Of a stretch of DNA of 64,000 nucleotides, positions 25,466-33,750 are shown in pieces; within the stretch, counting starts at the first letter, position 1; each line of letters starts with the position of its first letter. The position numbers and the translations under genes are program-made. The notes beneath the pieces were generated by a model. The model had not been told where the DNA came from and did no database searches. It saw only the letters and a program-made list of their open reading frames with translations. Origin of the DNA: JAAYBF01 sp963716445 (GTDB lineage: Bacteria > Actinomycetota > Thermoleophilia > Solirubrobacterales > Thermoleophilaceae); contig OY970313.1 of the NCBI GenBank assembly GCA_963716445.1, positions 868,001 to 932,000 of the forward strand, in the 5' to 3' direction.

Positions 25466-28400
25466 GCGCGGAAGGCTTCACCGACGAGCAGCTGCGCGCG
25501 ATCGAGCGCCGCGACGGCGGCCTGCTCGTCGCCGCGGGCGCGGGATCGGGCAAGACGTCGGTGCTCGTCGAGCGCTTCGCGCGCGCCGTGATCGAGGACG
25601 GCGTGCCGGTCGACGCGATCCTCGCGATCACCTTCACGGAGAAGGCCGCCGCCGAGCTGAAGGCGCGCGTGCGCGAGCGCTTCGCCGCCGCCGGGCGCCA
25701 CGCCGAGGCGCGCGCCGCCGAGGGCGCCTTCATCTCGACGATCCACGGCTTCTGCTCGACGATCCTGCGCGGCCACGCGCTCGCCGCCGGGATCGACCCG
25801 GAGTACCGCGTGCTCGACGCCCTCGAGGCCGACCGGATCGGCGTCGAGGCGTTCGACGGCGCGCTCGCCGCGTTCCTGCACGACGACGCCGGGCCGGACC
25901 GCCTCCGGCTGGTCGCCGCCTACACGCCGGAGCGGCTGCAGGCGATGACGCGGACCGCCTACGGCCACCTGCGCAGCCGCGGCCAGGAGGCGCCGGAGCT
26001 GCCGGAGATCGACCCGCCGCGCCCGGCGGGCGAGCGAGAGCGGCTGGAGCGCGCCGCGCGGGCGGCGCTCGCCGAGCTCGCAGGCGCCGCCGACGGCATG
26101 CGGGTCGCCGCCGCGCGCGAGCGACTCGAGAGCTGTCTCGAACTGCTCGCCACGGCCGCCGCGGATGGGGACGGCGACCTCGCCGTGCTGGGCAAGCTGA
26201 CCGTCGGCAAGGGCGCCGGCGCGCTGAAGACGGAGGCCTTCGACGAGTACCGCGCGGCGCTCGAGGGATTGACGGCGCTCGCCGCCCACCGGCACGAGCT
26301 GCGCGACCACGCCCTGCTGCGCGAGCTGCTGCGCTCCTACGGCGAGCGCTACGCGCGGCTCAAGCGCGACCGCTCGGGCCTCGACTTCGACGACCTCGAG
26401 CTGCTCGCGAACCGGTTGCTGCGCGCCGACGCGGTCGTCCGCGAGCGCTGGTCGAGCCGCTTCCAGCACGTGATGGTCGACGAGTTCCAGGACACCAACC
26501 CGCTCCAGAACGAGCTGCTCGGGCGGATCGCCGGCGACCGCCTGTTCCGCGTCGGCGACGAGTTCCAGTCGATCTACCGCTTCCGCCACGCCGACGTCTC
26601 GGTGTTCCGCGAGCAGGCCGAGCGGGCGCGCGCCGACGGCCGCTTCGAGGCGCTGACGGCCAACTTCCGCAGCCGCCCGGAGGTGCTCGGCGCGATCGAC
26701 CTGCTGTTCGGATCGGTCTGGGGCGAGCGCTTCCCGCGCCTGCGGGCGGGGGTCGCCGCCGACGGCGACGCCTTGCCCAACACGAGCGGCGTCGCCGAGC
26801 AGGGGAGGGGGGCGGACGGACCGTGCGTCGAGCTGATCGTCGCCGACCGCCCGCACAACGGCTCGCGCTGGCGCGAGCGCTTCGAGGCCGAGGCCACCGC
26901 CGGGGGGCCGCCGGCCGAGCTGGCCTTCGGCGAGTCGCTGCGCGACGTCGTCCCGGCGCGCGCGGCCGAGGCGCGGATGCTCGCCAAGCGGATCGACGAG
27001 CTGGTCGCGAGCGGTCGCTTCGAGCCCAAGGACGTCGTGGTCCTCGTGCGCGCCACAACCCACCTCGCCGCCTTCGAACGCGCGCTCGAGGACCGCGGCG
27101 TCCCGACCTACGTCATGGGCGGGCGCGGCTACTGGTCCCAGCAGCAGGTCGGCGACCTGCGCGCCTACCTCGCCGCGCTCGCCAACCCACTCGACGACCT
27201 GGCGCTCTACACGGCGCTCGCGTCGCCGCTGGGCGGCGTGTCGCTCGACGCGCTGGTGGTGCTCCGGGCGGCGGCGCAGAAGGCGCGCGTCGAGCCTTGG
27301 ACGTTGCTGGTGGAGCTGGCCGGCGCCTCGGGGGGACAGGTGGCCCTCGCATCGCACGGGAACGGCTCGGCCGGTCGCGCACAGGTCCTGGCCGACCAGC
27401 TCGGCGAGCGCGCCGCCGAGCGCGCCCGCGCCTTCGCCCGCCTGCTCGCCGAGGAGCGCGCCGCCGCTCCGCGCGCCTCGCTCGAGACGCTGATCGACCG
27501 CGGCGTCACCCGCTCCGGCTACGACCTCCATCTGCTCGCCCAGCCCTCCGGCCGGCGGCGGATGGCCAACGTCCGCAAGCTGATGCGGCTCGCGCGCGAG
27601 TTCGAGGCCGAGGAGGGCCGCGACCTGCGCCGCTTCATCGACTACGTCGCCGAGCGCGACGAGCTCGGCGACCGCCAGGGCGAGGCCCCGCTCGAGCCCG
27701 AGGACGTCCAGGCCGTCCGGCTGATGACCGTCCACCGCGCCAAGGGCCTCGAGTTCCCGGTCGTCTGCGTCGCCGACCTCGGCAAGCCCGGCCGCGAGGA
27801 CCGCTCGGCGCTGCAGATCTCCGACGACGGCGCCGTCGGCATCAGCCTCGCCCAGCTCGGCGGCGGCAGCGTCGCGAGCACGCGCCTGACGGAGATCCGC
27901 GAGCGCCAGCGGCTCGCCGACGAGGAGGAGGAGAAGCGCGTCTTCTACGTCGCCGCCACCCGCGCCGAGCGGCGCCTGATCCTCAGCGGCGGCACCGATC
28001 TCGAGAAGCTCGACGAGGAGAGGCCGCTCGAGGAGCCGATGCGCTGGGTCTGGCGAGCGCTGGCGCCCGGGATCGGCGGCATCGACACGGCCGCGACGGT
28101 CGAGCACGAGCTCGACGGCCGCCCCGTCGAGGTGCGCTGCACGGTTCTGCGGCCGGACAGCGTCGACGCGCTGCTCGGGCCTGCCGATCGCGCCCCCTCG
28201 ACCCCCGAGCGGCCGCCGCCCGGGCTCGACGCGCTCGACGCCCCGGCGCTCGCCGCGGTACCGCCGCCGAGCGCCCCGCCCGTCAGCCGGATCAGCTACT
28301 CCGGCCTCCAGCGCCACCGCGAGTGCGGCTACCGCTTCTACCTCGAGCGCTCGCTGCGGCTGCCGCGCGGCGAGGCGTTGCCGGAGCCCGCCGACGCGGA

Positions 28401-29091
28401 GCCCGTCGAGGCGCTGCCGGCGACGGTGCGCGGCTCGATCGCCCACGAGTTGCTCGAGCGGATCGACTTCGCCCTGCCGGCGGCCCCCGCCGACGAGGAG
28501 ATCGCCGCGCTGATCGAGCGCTACCGCGAGCCGGTCCGGGCCCCGGACGTCGCCGACCTCGCCGCCCTCGTCCACGGCTTCGCCGACTCGTCGCTGCGCG
28601 AGCGGCTCGCCGCTGCCGAGCGCGTCCGCACCGAGCTGCCGTTCTCGTTCGCGCTAGCCCCCGACGCCACAGCCGGCCGCAGCCTGCTCGTCACCGGCAT
28701 CGTCGACGTCCACGCCGTCGAGTCGGACCGGACCCTGATCGTCGACTACAAGAGCGATCGCCTCGAGGGCCGGGAGCCGCCCGAGGTCGTCGAGTCCGGC
28801 TATGCGGTCCAGCGGCTCGTCTACGCGCTCGCCGCCCTGCGCGCGGGCGCCCCGCGCGTCGAGGTCGCCTACCTCTTCCTCGAGCGTCCCGCGGAGCCGG
28901 TCACGGCCGTCTACGAGGCTTCCGGCGTCGACGATCTCGATCGCCGGCTGCGCGATCTGGCCGCGCCGCTCGCCGCCGGCGACTTCGCCCCCACGCCACG
29001 GCCGTGGCGCGGCCTCTGCGCCGACTGCCCGGGCCAGCCGGGCCTCTGCTCCTGGCCTCCTGAGCGCACCCTGGCGCCCGAGCCGGTCTAG
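25462..29091 (+). CDS. addA: AddA-like UvrD helicase with RecB nuclease domain
   Basis: Motor subunit of 1209 residues. Helicase motifs are intact: Walker A VAAGAGSGKTSVLVERF, ITFTEKAAAEL, Walker B VMVDEFQDTNPLQ, FRVGDEFQSIYRFRHAD and VRLMTVHRAKGLEFP. The C-terminal nuclease has ISYSGLQRHRECGYRFY and the catalytic LIVDYKSDRL. A cysteine set (RECGY plus LCADCPGQPGLCSW) suggests this subunit also holds an Fe-S cluster, unlike Bacillus AddA. The start overlaps the addB stop by four bases, so the subunits are translationally coupled. Confidence 0.9.
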   Translation: MSAEGFTDEQLRAIERRDGGLLVAAGAGSGKTSVLVERFARAVIEDGVPVDAILAITFTEKAAAELKARVRERFAAAGRHAEARAAEGAFISTIHGFCSTILRGHALAAGIDPEYRVLDALEADRIGVEAFDGALAAFLHDDAGPDRLRLVAAYTPERLQAMTRTAYGHLRSRGQEAPELPEIDPPRPAGERERLERAARAALAELAGAADGMRVAAARERLESCLELLATAAADGDGDLAVLGKLTVGKGAGALKTEAFDEYRAALEGLTALAAHRHELRDHALLRELLRSYGERYARLKRDRSGLDFDDLELLANRLLRADAVVRERWSSRFQHVMVDEFQDTNPLQNELLGRIAGDRLFRVGDEFQSIYRFRHADVSVFREQAERARADGRFEALTANFRSRPEVLGAIDLLFGSVWGERFPRLRAGVAADGDALPNTSGVAEQGRGADGPCVELIVADRPHNGSRWRERFEAEATAGGPPAELAFGESLRDVVPARAAEARMLAKRIDELVASGRFEPKDVVVLVRATTHLAAFERALEDRGVPTYVMGGRGYWSQQQVGDLRAYLAALANPLDDLALYTALASPLGGVSLDALVVLRAAAQKARVEPWTLLVELAGASGGQVALASHGNGSAGRAQVLADQLGERAAERARAFARLLAEERAAAPRASLETLIDRGVTRSGYDLHLLAQPSGRRRMANVRKLMRLAREFEAEEGRDLRRFIDYVAERDELGDRQGEAPLEPEDVQAVRLMTVHRAKGLEFPVVCVADLGKPGREDRSALQISDDGAVGISLAQLGGGSVASTRLTEIRERQRLADEEEEKRVFYVAATRAERRLILSGGTDLEKLDEERPLEEPMRWVWRALAPGIGGIDTAATVEHELDGRPVEVRCTVLRPDSVDALLGPADRAPSTPERPPPGLDALDAPALAAVPPPSAPPVSRISYSGLQRHRECGYRFYLERSLRLPRGEALPEPADAEPVEALPATVRGSIAHELLERIDFALPAAPADEEIAALIERYREPVRAPDVADLAALVHGFADSSLRERLAAAERVRTELPFSFALAPDATAGRSLLVTGIVDVHAVESDRTLIVDYKSDRLEGREPPEVVESGYAVQRLVYALAALRAGAPRVEVAYLFLERPAEPVTAVYEASGVDDLDRRLRDLAAPLAAGDFAPTPRPWRGLCADCPGQPGLCSWPPERTLAPEPV

Positions 29092-29139
29092 CGCTCGACA
29101 GCCGCTTTTCCGTCCAGGCCGACGCGTACCTTCACGGCC

Positions 29140-29595
29140 ATGCCCCTCTGCTTCATCGAGCCCCAAGAGGCGATTCGCGTGATCGCGGACTCGGTCGGGC
29201 GTGAGGCCCGCCGCCAGCTGCTCGGCGAAGTCGTGCGCGCCTGGGTCGACGAGATCCCGGACGACGAGCTGGCCGTCCACTACGCGAAGGCCGTGCAGGT
29301 GCTCGACGACGACGACCTGTCGATGCTCGCCGCGTGGCACGCGTCGCTCGAGGTCGGGCAGCCGATCGCGAACAAGGACTTCCTGCTCAAGGCGTTCGGG
29401 CACCTCGGCGAGCACCGGCGCGAGGCGCTGCGGATCGCCGCGGGCTTCCGCGGCGACGACGCCTTCGAGGCCGGCGTCAGCGAAGAGCAGGCGATCGACA
29501 CCGTCCTGCCGTTCCTGTCACACGAGCGCATGACCGAGCTAGCCGCCGAGGCGATCGAGCTTTACTGCTGGGACCGCTTGGGCAGCGACAACTGA
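29140..29595 (+). CDS. hypothetical helical protein
   Basis: Protein of 151 residues, acidic and probably all-helical (IADSVGREARRQLLGEVVRAWVDEIPDDELAVHYAKAV). No signal peptide, membrane helix or catalytic motif is seen, and I do not recognise the family. TACCTT at 29127 lies seven bases before ATG, suggesting a leaderless transcript independent of addA. A repeat begins at its stop codon and a candidate RNA gene follows. Confidence 0.65.
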   Translation: MPLCFIEPQEAIRVIADSVGREARRQLLGEVVRAWVDEIPDDELAVHYAKAVQVLDDDDLSMLAAWHASLEVGQPIANKDFLLKAFGHLGEHRREALRIAAGFRGDDAFEAGVSEEQAIDTVLPFLSHERMTELAAEAIELYCWDRLGSDN

Positions 29596-29690
29596 CGGCG
29601 CGAGGAGCCGCCTGGCGGCGTCATCGGGCGACTCGTGTGCTGGCGCACACGTCGCGCCCTGCTTCCTTGCCAGGCGACCCCTCGCACTCG
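29592..29690 (+). repeat. stop-codon-linked repeat, copy 2
   Basis: Begins CTGACGGCGCGA across the stop codon, then CGCCTGGCGGCGTCATCGGG and a region where CGTGTGC and GCACACG pair, ending in CTTCCTTGC. It matches the copies at 13763 and 63923. Confidence 0.9.
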
Positions 29691-29751
29691 TCAGTTGCAC
29701 TGCCCGGGAGTGACTTTTCTCCGAAAATGCGGGGAGACTTCCGAACATCGC

Positions 29752-29780
29752 TTGACCATGGTGGGCGGGGGTGCTCTAGT
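29752..29780 (+). promoter_or_regulatory. sigma-70-type promoter of candidate RNA gene
   Basis: TTGACC at 29752-29757 and TCTAGT at 29775-29780 are separated by exactly 17 bases. Transcription would start near G29787, the base before the first paired base of the RNA closing stem. No reading frame follows within a useful distance. Confidence 0.7.
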
Positions 29781-29786
29781 GCTCGC

Positions 29787-29904
29787 GCAGAGACGCGGAC
29801 CTGGGCGTAAAGAGCGAGGCGGAGAGGTGGAAAGCCCGCCGCGCGACTCCATAGGCCTTGGCCGCGAGAGGCGCGCTCCTCGAGCGCCCGGCCCGCGTCT
29901 CTGG
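29787..29904 (+). ncRNA. candidate structured non-coding RNA, unidentified family
   Basis: A gene-free stretch follows the promoter at 29752-29780. The closing stem is 11 perfect pairs (CAGAGACGCGG 29788-29798 with CCGCGTCTCTG 29893-29903). Inside it are a 7-bp helix (29801-29807 with 29885-29891, one U-G), a 5-bp helix (29815-29819 with 29878-29882) and a GCGCG/CGCGC helix (29841-29845 with 29872-29876). The U-G pair forms only in the + strand RNA. A 24-pair hairpin at 29920-29986 follows and may be a second domain, making a roughly 200-nt RNA. It does not match the core sequences I know for RNase P, tmRNA, SRP RNA or common riboswitches. Confidence 0.6.
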
Positions 29905-29919
29905 TCTTCCCCCATCCTC

Positions 29920-29986
29920 CTCGCGGAACGGGCAAGCGGGGCGGGCGCGTCTTCCCTCCAGGGACGTGCTCGCCCCGCTCCGCGAG
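29920..29986 (+). terminator. long GC-rich hairpin (terminator or second RNA domain)
   Basis: A continuous 17-pair stem (29935-29951 with 29963-29979, loop of 11) is extended by 7 more pairs (29920-29926 with 29980-29986) across an 8-base bulge. Two of the pairs are G-U on the + strand and would be C-A mismatches on the other strand, favouring a + strand RNA. It could end the candidate RNA or the converging glyoxalase-like gene; there is no clear T tract. Confidence 0.6.
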
Positions 29987-29990
29987 TTGT

Positions 29991-30431
29991 TCAGCTGAGC
30001 CGCTCGGCCAGTCCGATGACGATGCCCTCAGGGCCGCGCAGGAAGCAGAGCCGGTAGACGTCCTCGTACTGCGCGATCTCGCCGACGAGCTCGGCGCCGT
30101 GGCTGCGCAGGCGGGCAACGACGTCGTCGACGTCGTCGACGGTGAACATGATGCGGCGTATGCCCAGCGCGTTCGACGGCGCGCTCTCCGGCTCGGCTCT
30201 GACCGCCGGCGGCGTGTGGAACTTCGTCAGCTCGACGCGGCTGTGGCCGTCCGGGGTCCGCAGCATGGCGATGTCGGCGCGGACGTCGTCGAGCCCGACG
30301 ACGCGGTCCACCCAACGCCCCTCGACCGGCGTCTCGCCCTCCAGCTCCATGCCGAGCTCGACGAAGAACGCCTTGGCAGCCTCGAGGTCGTCGACGACGA
30401 TGAGAACGTTGTCCATCCGCTGAATCGTCAC
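29991..30431 (-). CDS. VOC/glyoxalase superfamily protein
   Basis: Protein of 146 residues with one vicinal-oxygen-chelate domain: MDNVLIVVDDLEAAKAFFVELGMELEGE in the first beta-alpha unit and IRRIMFTVDDVDDVVARLRSHGAELVGE ... YRLCFLRGPEGIVIGLAE in the second. Such proteins are metal-dependent lyases, dioxygenases or resistance proteins; the substrate is unknown. GTG 30431 is preferred because TATGCT lies eight bases upstream; ATG 30416 is the alternative. Monocistronic, converging with the RNA gene. Confidence 0.83.
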   Translation of the reverse strand: MTIQRMDNVLIVVDDLEAAKAFFVELGMELEGETPVEGRWVDRVVGLDDVRADIAMLRTPDGHSRVELTKFHTPPAVRAEPESAPSNALGIRRIMFTVDDVDDVVARLRSHGAELVGEIAQYEDVYRLCFLRGPEGIVIGLAERLS

Positions 30432-30507
30432 GTCGCCGGAGCATAGGTCGGATGCCTCGACAGCTCCCCTGACCAGCCCTCGCCCCGGCCTACGAGGAAT
30501 CGATCGT

Positions 30508-31914
30508 CTAGCGCTTGCGCGTGACCTTGACCGTCTGTGTCATGTCGACGGGGTGGAGGGCGCAGAAGAGGCGGTAGGTGCCCGGGACGCGGAGGCGGGC
30601 CTTGAAGCTGCGGCCGCCGTCGAGGTTGCGGGAGGCGAAGCCGCGCGGGCCGTTGGCGACGGTGACGTTGTGCAGCTCCTGGGAGGCGAAGCGCCAGCGC
30701 AGCAGGCCGCCCCGGGGGAGGGAGACGTTCGGCTTCGAGAAGAAGCGGTCGCCGACCCTGATGCTCGCTCCGCTCTTGACCCGCACGCGCTTGCCGGGCG
30801 GCTTGGAGATCCGTCGCGCCTTGCCGGTCGGGCCCAGGCCGGTCAGCGGCACCCTGGAGCTGGGGGCCTTCGAGCGGCCGGGCTCGGTCGATCCCCACTC
30901 GCGCAGGTCGGCAGGCCGCGAGCAGCCCGAGGGCTGCTGCGCCGCGGGATCCTTCGCGAGGAAGAGCAGCATGATCCCCATCACGCGCGTGTGGGTGAGC
31001 CTGCCGTCGTAGTTGGAGTCGAGCCGCAGCCGCTCGCCGCGCCGCACCGGGAAGCCGGTGGGACTGGTGAAGCCGGTCATGTTGATCGGCCCTGGCTCGT
31101 GCAGCACCGGCTTGACGTTGTAGAACGGGTGGCTGGGCTGCCCCCAGGTCGGCCGCGAGGCGTAGAGGCTGCAGCTCCCACGGTTGAGCGTCAGATCCTT
31201 GGCGCCCCCGTGGACGTGACCCAGGCCGGACACGACGCGCCCGGACTCGGGCACGTTCCAGTTGGCCGAGCGCCGGTGCGTGGATCCCTTGCGACCGCCG
31301 CCCGGCACCGTGTACACCGGGTCGGCGAGGCAGTTCTCGACGTCGAGCCAGTAGGGCGTGACGGGCGCCCTCGGCTCGGTGTCGTAGGTCACCTTGTACT
31401 GGACGAAGGCGCTGTCGGCCTTGGCGCGGTGGTTCATGAGCATCATCGTCATGCCCCACTGGTCGCCCGTCTTCATCGGATAGCCGTAGCCCTCGGGCAG
31501 TCGCAGCTTGGCGCGCTCCTCGCCGGCCGCGTAGAAGCGCTCGCCGAGCGCCGGGACCTTGCTGCTCGAGTCGAACGAGGTGAAGGTGTTGCAGGTGCCG
31601 TCGCGCTTCTCGCCGATCTGGCTGCCAAGGTTCGCGAAGACGACGTGGTGGAGCATCAGGCGGTTGATCGGCACCTGCGTGCCGTCGGGGTCGACGACGT
31701 CGACCTCCATGTTGGTGATGTAGCCGTCGGCCGCCGGCTTCGGGATGCCCAGCTTCAGGTCGCTCTGCAGCACCTGGTACGGGCCGATCGCCACCGGGCC
31801 GTAGCGGAAGGTCTCGGTCTTCGTCACGGCGGCCGCGGAGCCGGCTGCGGAAAGGCTCGCGAGCACGGTCGCCACGACGACCAGCGCGAGCCGGGTGGGC
31901 TGGACCTTCCTCAC
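30508..31914 (-). CDS. secreted copper-monooxygenase-like protein with C-terminal cupredoxin domain
   Basis: Secreted protein of 468 residues starting at GTG 31914 (VRKVQPTRLALVVVATVLASLSAAG signal peptide). The middle part has paired histidines (LMLHHVVFAN, GLGHVHGGAKDL, LTHTRVMGIM), reminiscent of PHM-type copper monooxygenases. The last 100 residues form a plastocyanin-like domain whose copper ligands are visible as ELHNVTV and YRLFCALHPVDM (His, Cys, His, Met). It probably binds copper outside the cell; the reaction is unknown. TAGCCT lies eight bases before the GTG. Confidence 0.75.
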   Translation of the reverse strand: MRKVQPTRLALVVVATVLASLSAAGSAAAVTKTETFRYGPVAIGPYQVLQSDLKLGIPKPAADGYITNMEVDVVDPDGTQVPINRLMLHHVVFANLGSQIGEKRDGTCNTFTSFDSSSKVPALGERFYAAGEERAKLRLPEGYGYPMKTGDQWGMTMMLMNHRAKADSAFVQYKVTYDTEPRAPVTPYWLDVENCLADPVYTVPGGGRKGSTHRRSANWNVPESGRVVSGLGHVHGGAKDLTLNRGSCSLYASRPTWGQPSHPFYNVKPVLHEPGPINMTGFTSPTGFPVRRGERLRLDSNYDGRLTHTRVMGIMLLFLAKDPAAQQPSGCSRPADLREWGSTEPGRSKAPSSRVPLTGLGPTGKARRISKPPGKRVRVKSGASIRVGDRFFSKPNVSLPRGGLLRWRFASQELHNVTVANGPRGFASRNLDGGRSFKARLRVPGTYRLFCALHPVDMTQTVKVTRKR

Positions 31915-31943
31915 CTGAATCCAGGCTAGGGAAGGCCGCGCGG

Positions 31944-32573
31944 CTACGCCAGGGCCAACTCGATCTCGGCGCGCGCCTGCTCGGTCGTCTCGAACAGCAC
32001 GGCCGTCATGCCGACCTCGCGCGCGGCGTCGCAGTTGAGCGAGATGTCGTCGACGAAGACGCAGTCCTCGGCGCAGATGCCGCCGCCGAGCCGCTCGACC
32101 GTCAGGTGGTAGATGCCGTGCTCGGGCTTGCGCATCCCGACGAACGCCGAGTCGACGACGACCTCGAAGATCTCGTCGAGCTCCGGCAGCATCGAACGCC
32201 AGCGCGGCTCCCACTCGCGGACGTTGTTGGTCAGCAGCGCCGTGCGCAGGCCACGGCCACGCAGGCCGGCGACCAGATCGATCATCTCGTGGTTGCGCTC
32301 GAGGTGCGCGAAGTAGGTGTCGGCCATCCCGTCGAGGCGCCGGCCGCCGCCGAGCTCGCGCTCGAGCCGCTCGATGAACTGCTGCTCGGTCAGCTCGCCG
32401 CGCTCGAGCAGGAAGAGTGGATGCTCGTCGTGGCGCTCGGCGGAGGCGGCCAGCGCGCGGCCGAGGTCCTCGAGCGGGATGCCGCTCTCGCGCGACCAGG
32501 CGGCGAACGAGTTGCCGAGCGGCGTGGTCAGCACGCCGCCGAAGTCGCTGACGATCGCCTTCGGCGGGGTCAT
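31944..32573 (-). CDS. HAD-family hydrolase
   Basis: Protein of 209 residues. HAD motif I appears as IVSDFGGVLTTPLG, with the second aspartate replaced by Gly as in epoxide-hydrolase-N-domain-like HAD proteins. Motif II is TALLTNN, motif III has GMRKPEHGIY and motif IV CVFVDDISLNCDAA. It is likely a phosphatase of subfamily IA. The start overlaps the upstream gene by four bases, so it belongs to an operon fxsA - hypothetical - HAD. Confidence 0.85.
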   Translation of the reverse strand: MTPPKAIVSDFGGVLTTPLGNSFAAWSRESGIPLEDLGRALAASAERHDEHPLFLLERGELTEQQFIERLERELGGGRRLDGMADTYFAHLERNHEMIDLVAGLRGRGLRTALLTNNVREWEPRWRSMLPELDEIFEVVVDSAFVGMRKPEHGIYHLTVERLGGGICAEDCVFVDDISLNCDAAREVGMTAVLFETTEQARAEIELALA

Positions 32574-33274
32574 GCCGCCTCCGGCTCCGACCGCGTCATC
32601 AGCTCGTAGGACCCCGCGCCCTCGCGATCCTCCATCCGCCAGCGGAAGATCGCGGCGTGGACGTCGACCGCCTCGAGCTGCAGCGACGAGCCGGCCACGA
32701 CCGTGCCGGAGGCGCGCAGCGGGAAGTCGACGTCCGGCAGCCAGAGCTCGAGCCCCGCGCTGCGCTGGCGCCCCTCGCCGTCGTAGACCGTCGAGATGCG
32801 GGCCTTCTCGACCGGGACCGGCTCGCCGTCGCGCAGCAGCCAGGCGGCCGTTTGCTCGTCGCCGTGGCCAAGCGCCCCGCGCGGCCTGCGCGACACGGCC
32901 AGGAACGCGTGCCCGGGGTCGAACAGGGCGGAGATCGAGCGCACGGCGTCGAGCTCGTCCCAGCTCGGCGCCTCGTGGGTCTCCGTGAGCGTGCCGAGGC
33001 AGCGCACGGTGCGTGAACCGACCGTCCCCTCGACCGAGCAGACGTGCGCGGTGACCCCGCCGAGATCCGCGGGCTGCGCGAGCGACTCGAGCTCGACGGC
33101 GAAGGCGCCGTCGATCGCGGCGCGCCAGCCGGTCCCGTCGCGCTCGATCCGCGGCCCCTCCGGCAGCGCCCGCGATCCGGTCCCCTCGAACAGCAGCGTC
33201 ATGCCCGAGCGGGCGCTGGCGTGCAACCCGTGCTCGGGGTCGAAGAGCTGGAACGCGAGCGCCGGCTCGCTCAC
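32570..33274 (-). CDS. hypothetical protein, middle gene of fxsA operon
   Basis: Protein of 234 residues with beta-rich repeats (GMTLLFEGTGSRAL, TVVAGSSLQLEAVDVHAAIFRWRMEDREG). No signal peptide or membrane helix is seen and the family is not recognised. GTG 33274 overlaps the fxsA stop (GTGA) and its own stop overlaps the HAD start, so expression should be coupled. Conservation of a three-gene unit might reveal the role. Confidence 0.7.
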   Translation of the reverse strand: MSEPALAFQLFDPEHGLHASARSGMTLLFEGTGSRALPEGPRIERDGTGWRAAIDGAFAVELESLAQPADLGGVTAHVCSVEGTVGSRTVRCLGTLTETHEAPSWDELDAVRSISALFDPGHAFLAVSRRPRGALGHGDEQTAAWLLRDGEPVPVEKARISTVYDGEGRQRSAGLELWLPDVDFPLRASGTVVAGSSLQLEAVDVHAAIFRWRMEDREGAGSYELMTRSEPEAA

Positions 33275-33714
33275 GGCTCGATGCTCCGGCGCGGCGGCTG
33301 CTCCCGCTCGCGCGCGTTGCCCTCGACCGAGCGGCCGGGGACGGGGATCGCGAAGCGCCTGCCGATCCTGCGCACGGCGAAGCGCTGGAGCAGGGCGCGC
33401 GTGGGAGGGATCAGCAGCAGCAGGCCGATCACGTCTGTGATGAACCCGGGCGTGATCAGGAACGCGCCGCCGAAGATCACGGCGACGCCGTCGAAGACCT
33501 CGCGGTGCGGCATCCGGCCGGATGCGATCGCCTCGTTGAAGCGCCGCCAGACCGACCGTCCCTGGCTGCGCAGCAGGGCGGAGCCGAGCAGCGAGTCCGC
33601 CACCAGGATCAGGATCGTCGGCACCGCTCCGATCGCGTCGCCGACCTGGAGGATCACGTACAGCTCCGCGATCGGAACGGCGACGAAGAGCAGCACGAGC
33701 GGCAGCAGGGGCAT
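33271..33714 (-). CDS. fxsA: FxsA-like membrane protein
   Basis: Protein of 147 residues with three to four hydrophobic helices (MPLLPLVLLFVAVPIAELYVILQVG, VPTILILVADSLLG, IFGGAFLITPGFITDVIGLLLLIPP) and a basic tail, typical of the FxsA family (E. coli FxsA affects phage exclusion by F plasmid). The function in actinobacteria is unknown. It is first in a three-gene operon. TAGGGT lies nine bases before ATG. Confidence 0.85.
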   Translation of the reverse strand: MPLLPLVLLFVAVPIAELYVILQVGDAIGAVPTILILVADSLLGSALLRSQGRSVWRRFNEAIASGRMPHREVFDGVAVIFGGAFLITPGFITDVIGLLLLIPPTRALLQRFAVRRIGRRFAIPVPGRSVEGNAREREQPPRRSIEP

Positions 33715-33723
33715 CGGGCGGGA

Positions 33724-33743
33724 ACCCTACTGGGGACTACCAT
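33724..33743. promoter_or_regulatory. divergent leaderless promoters of fxsA and MIP18 gene
   Basis: The two start codons are only 36 bases apart. TAGGGT (minus, 33724-33729) is nine bases from the fxsA ATG and TACCAT (plus, 33738-33743) is seven bases from the MIP18 ATG; neither has a Shine-Dalgarno. Confidence 0.55.
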
Positions 33744-33750
33744 TGCCGCC

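Noticed and set aside
29801..29820. CTGGGCGTAAAGAGC resembles a conserved 16S rRNA stretch
   Set aside because: The match stops after about 15 bases and no rRNA sequence continues on either side. Chance or a borrowed helix fragment is more likely than an rRNA remnant.
29826..29856. GGTGGAAAGCCC ... CTCCATAGG looked like RNase P RNA core
   Set aside because: The RNase P core GAGGAAAGTCCGGGCTCC is not present, the interval is far too short, and no ACAGA-type conserved 3' region is seen.
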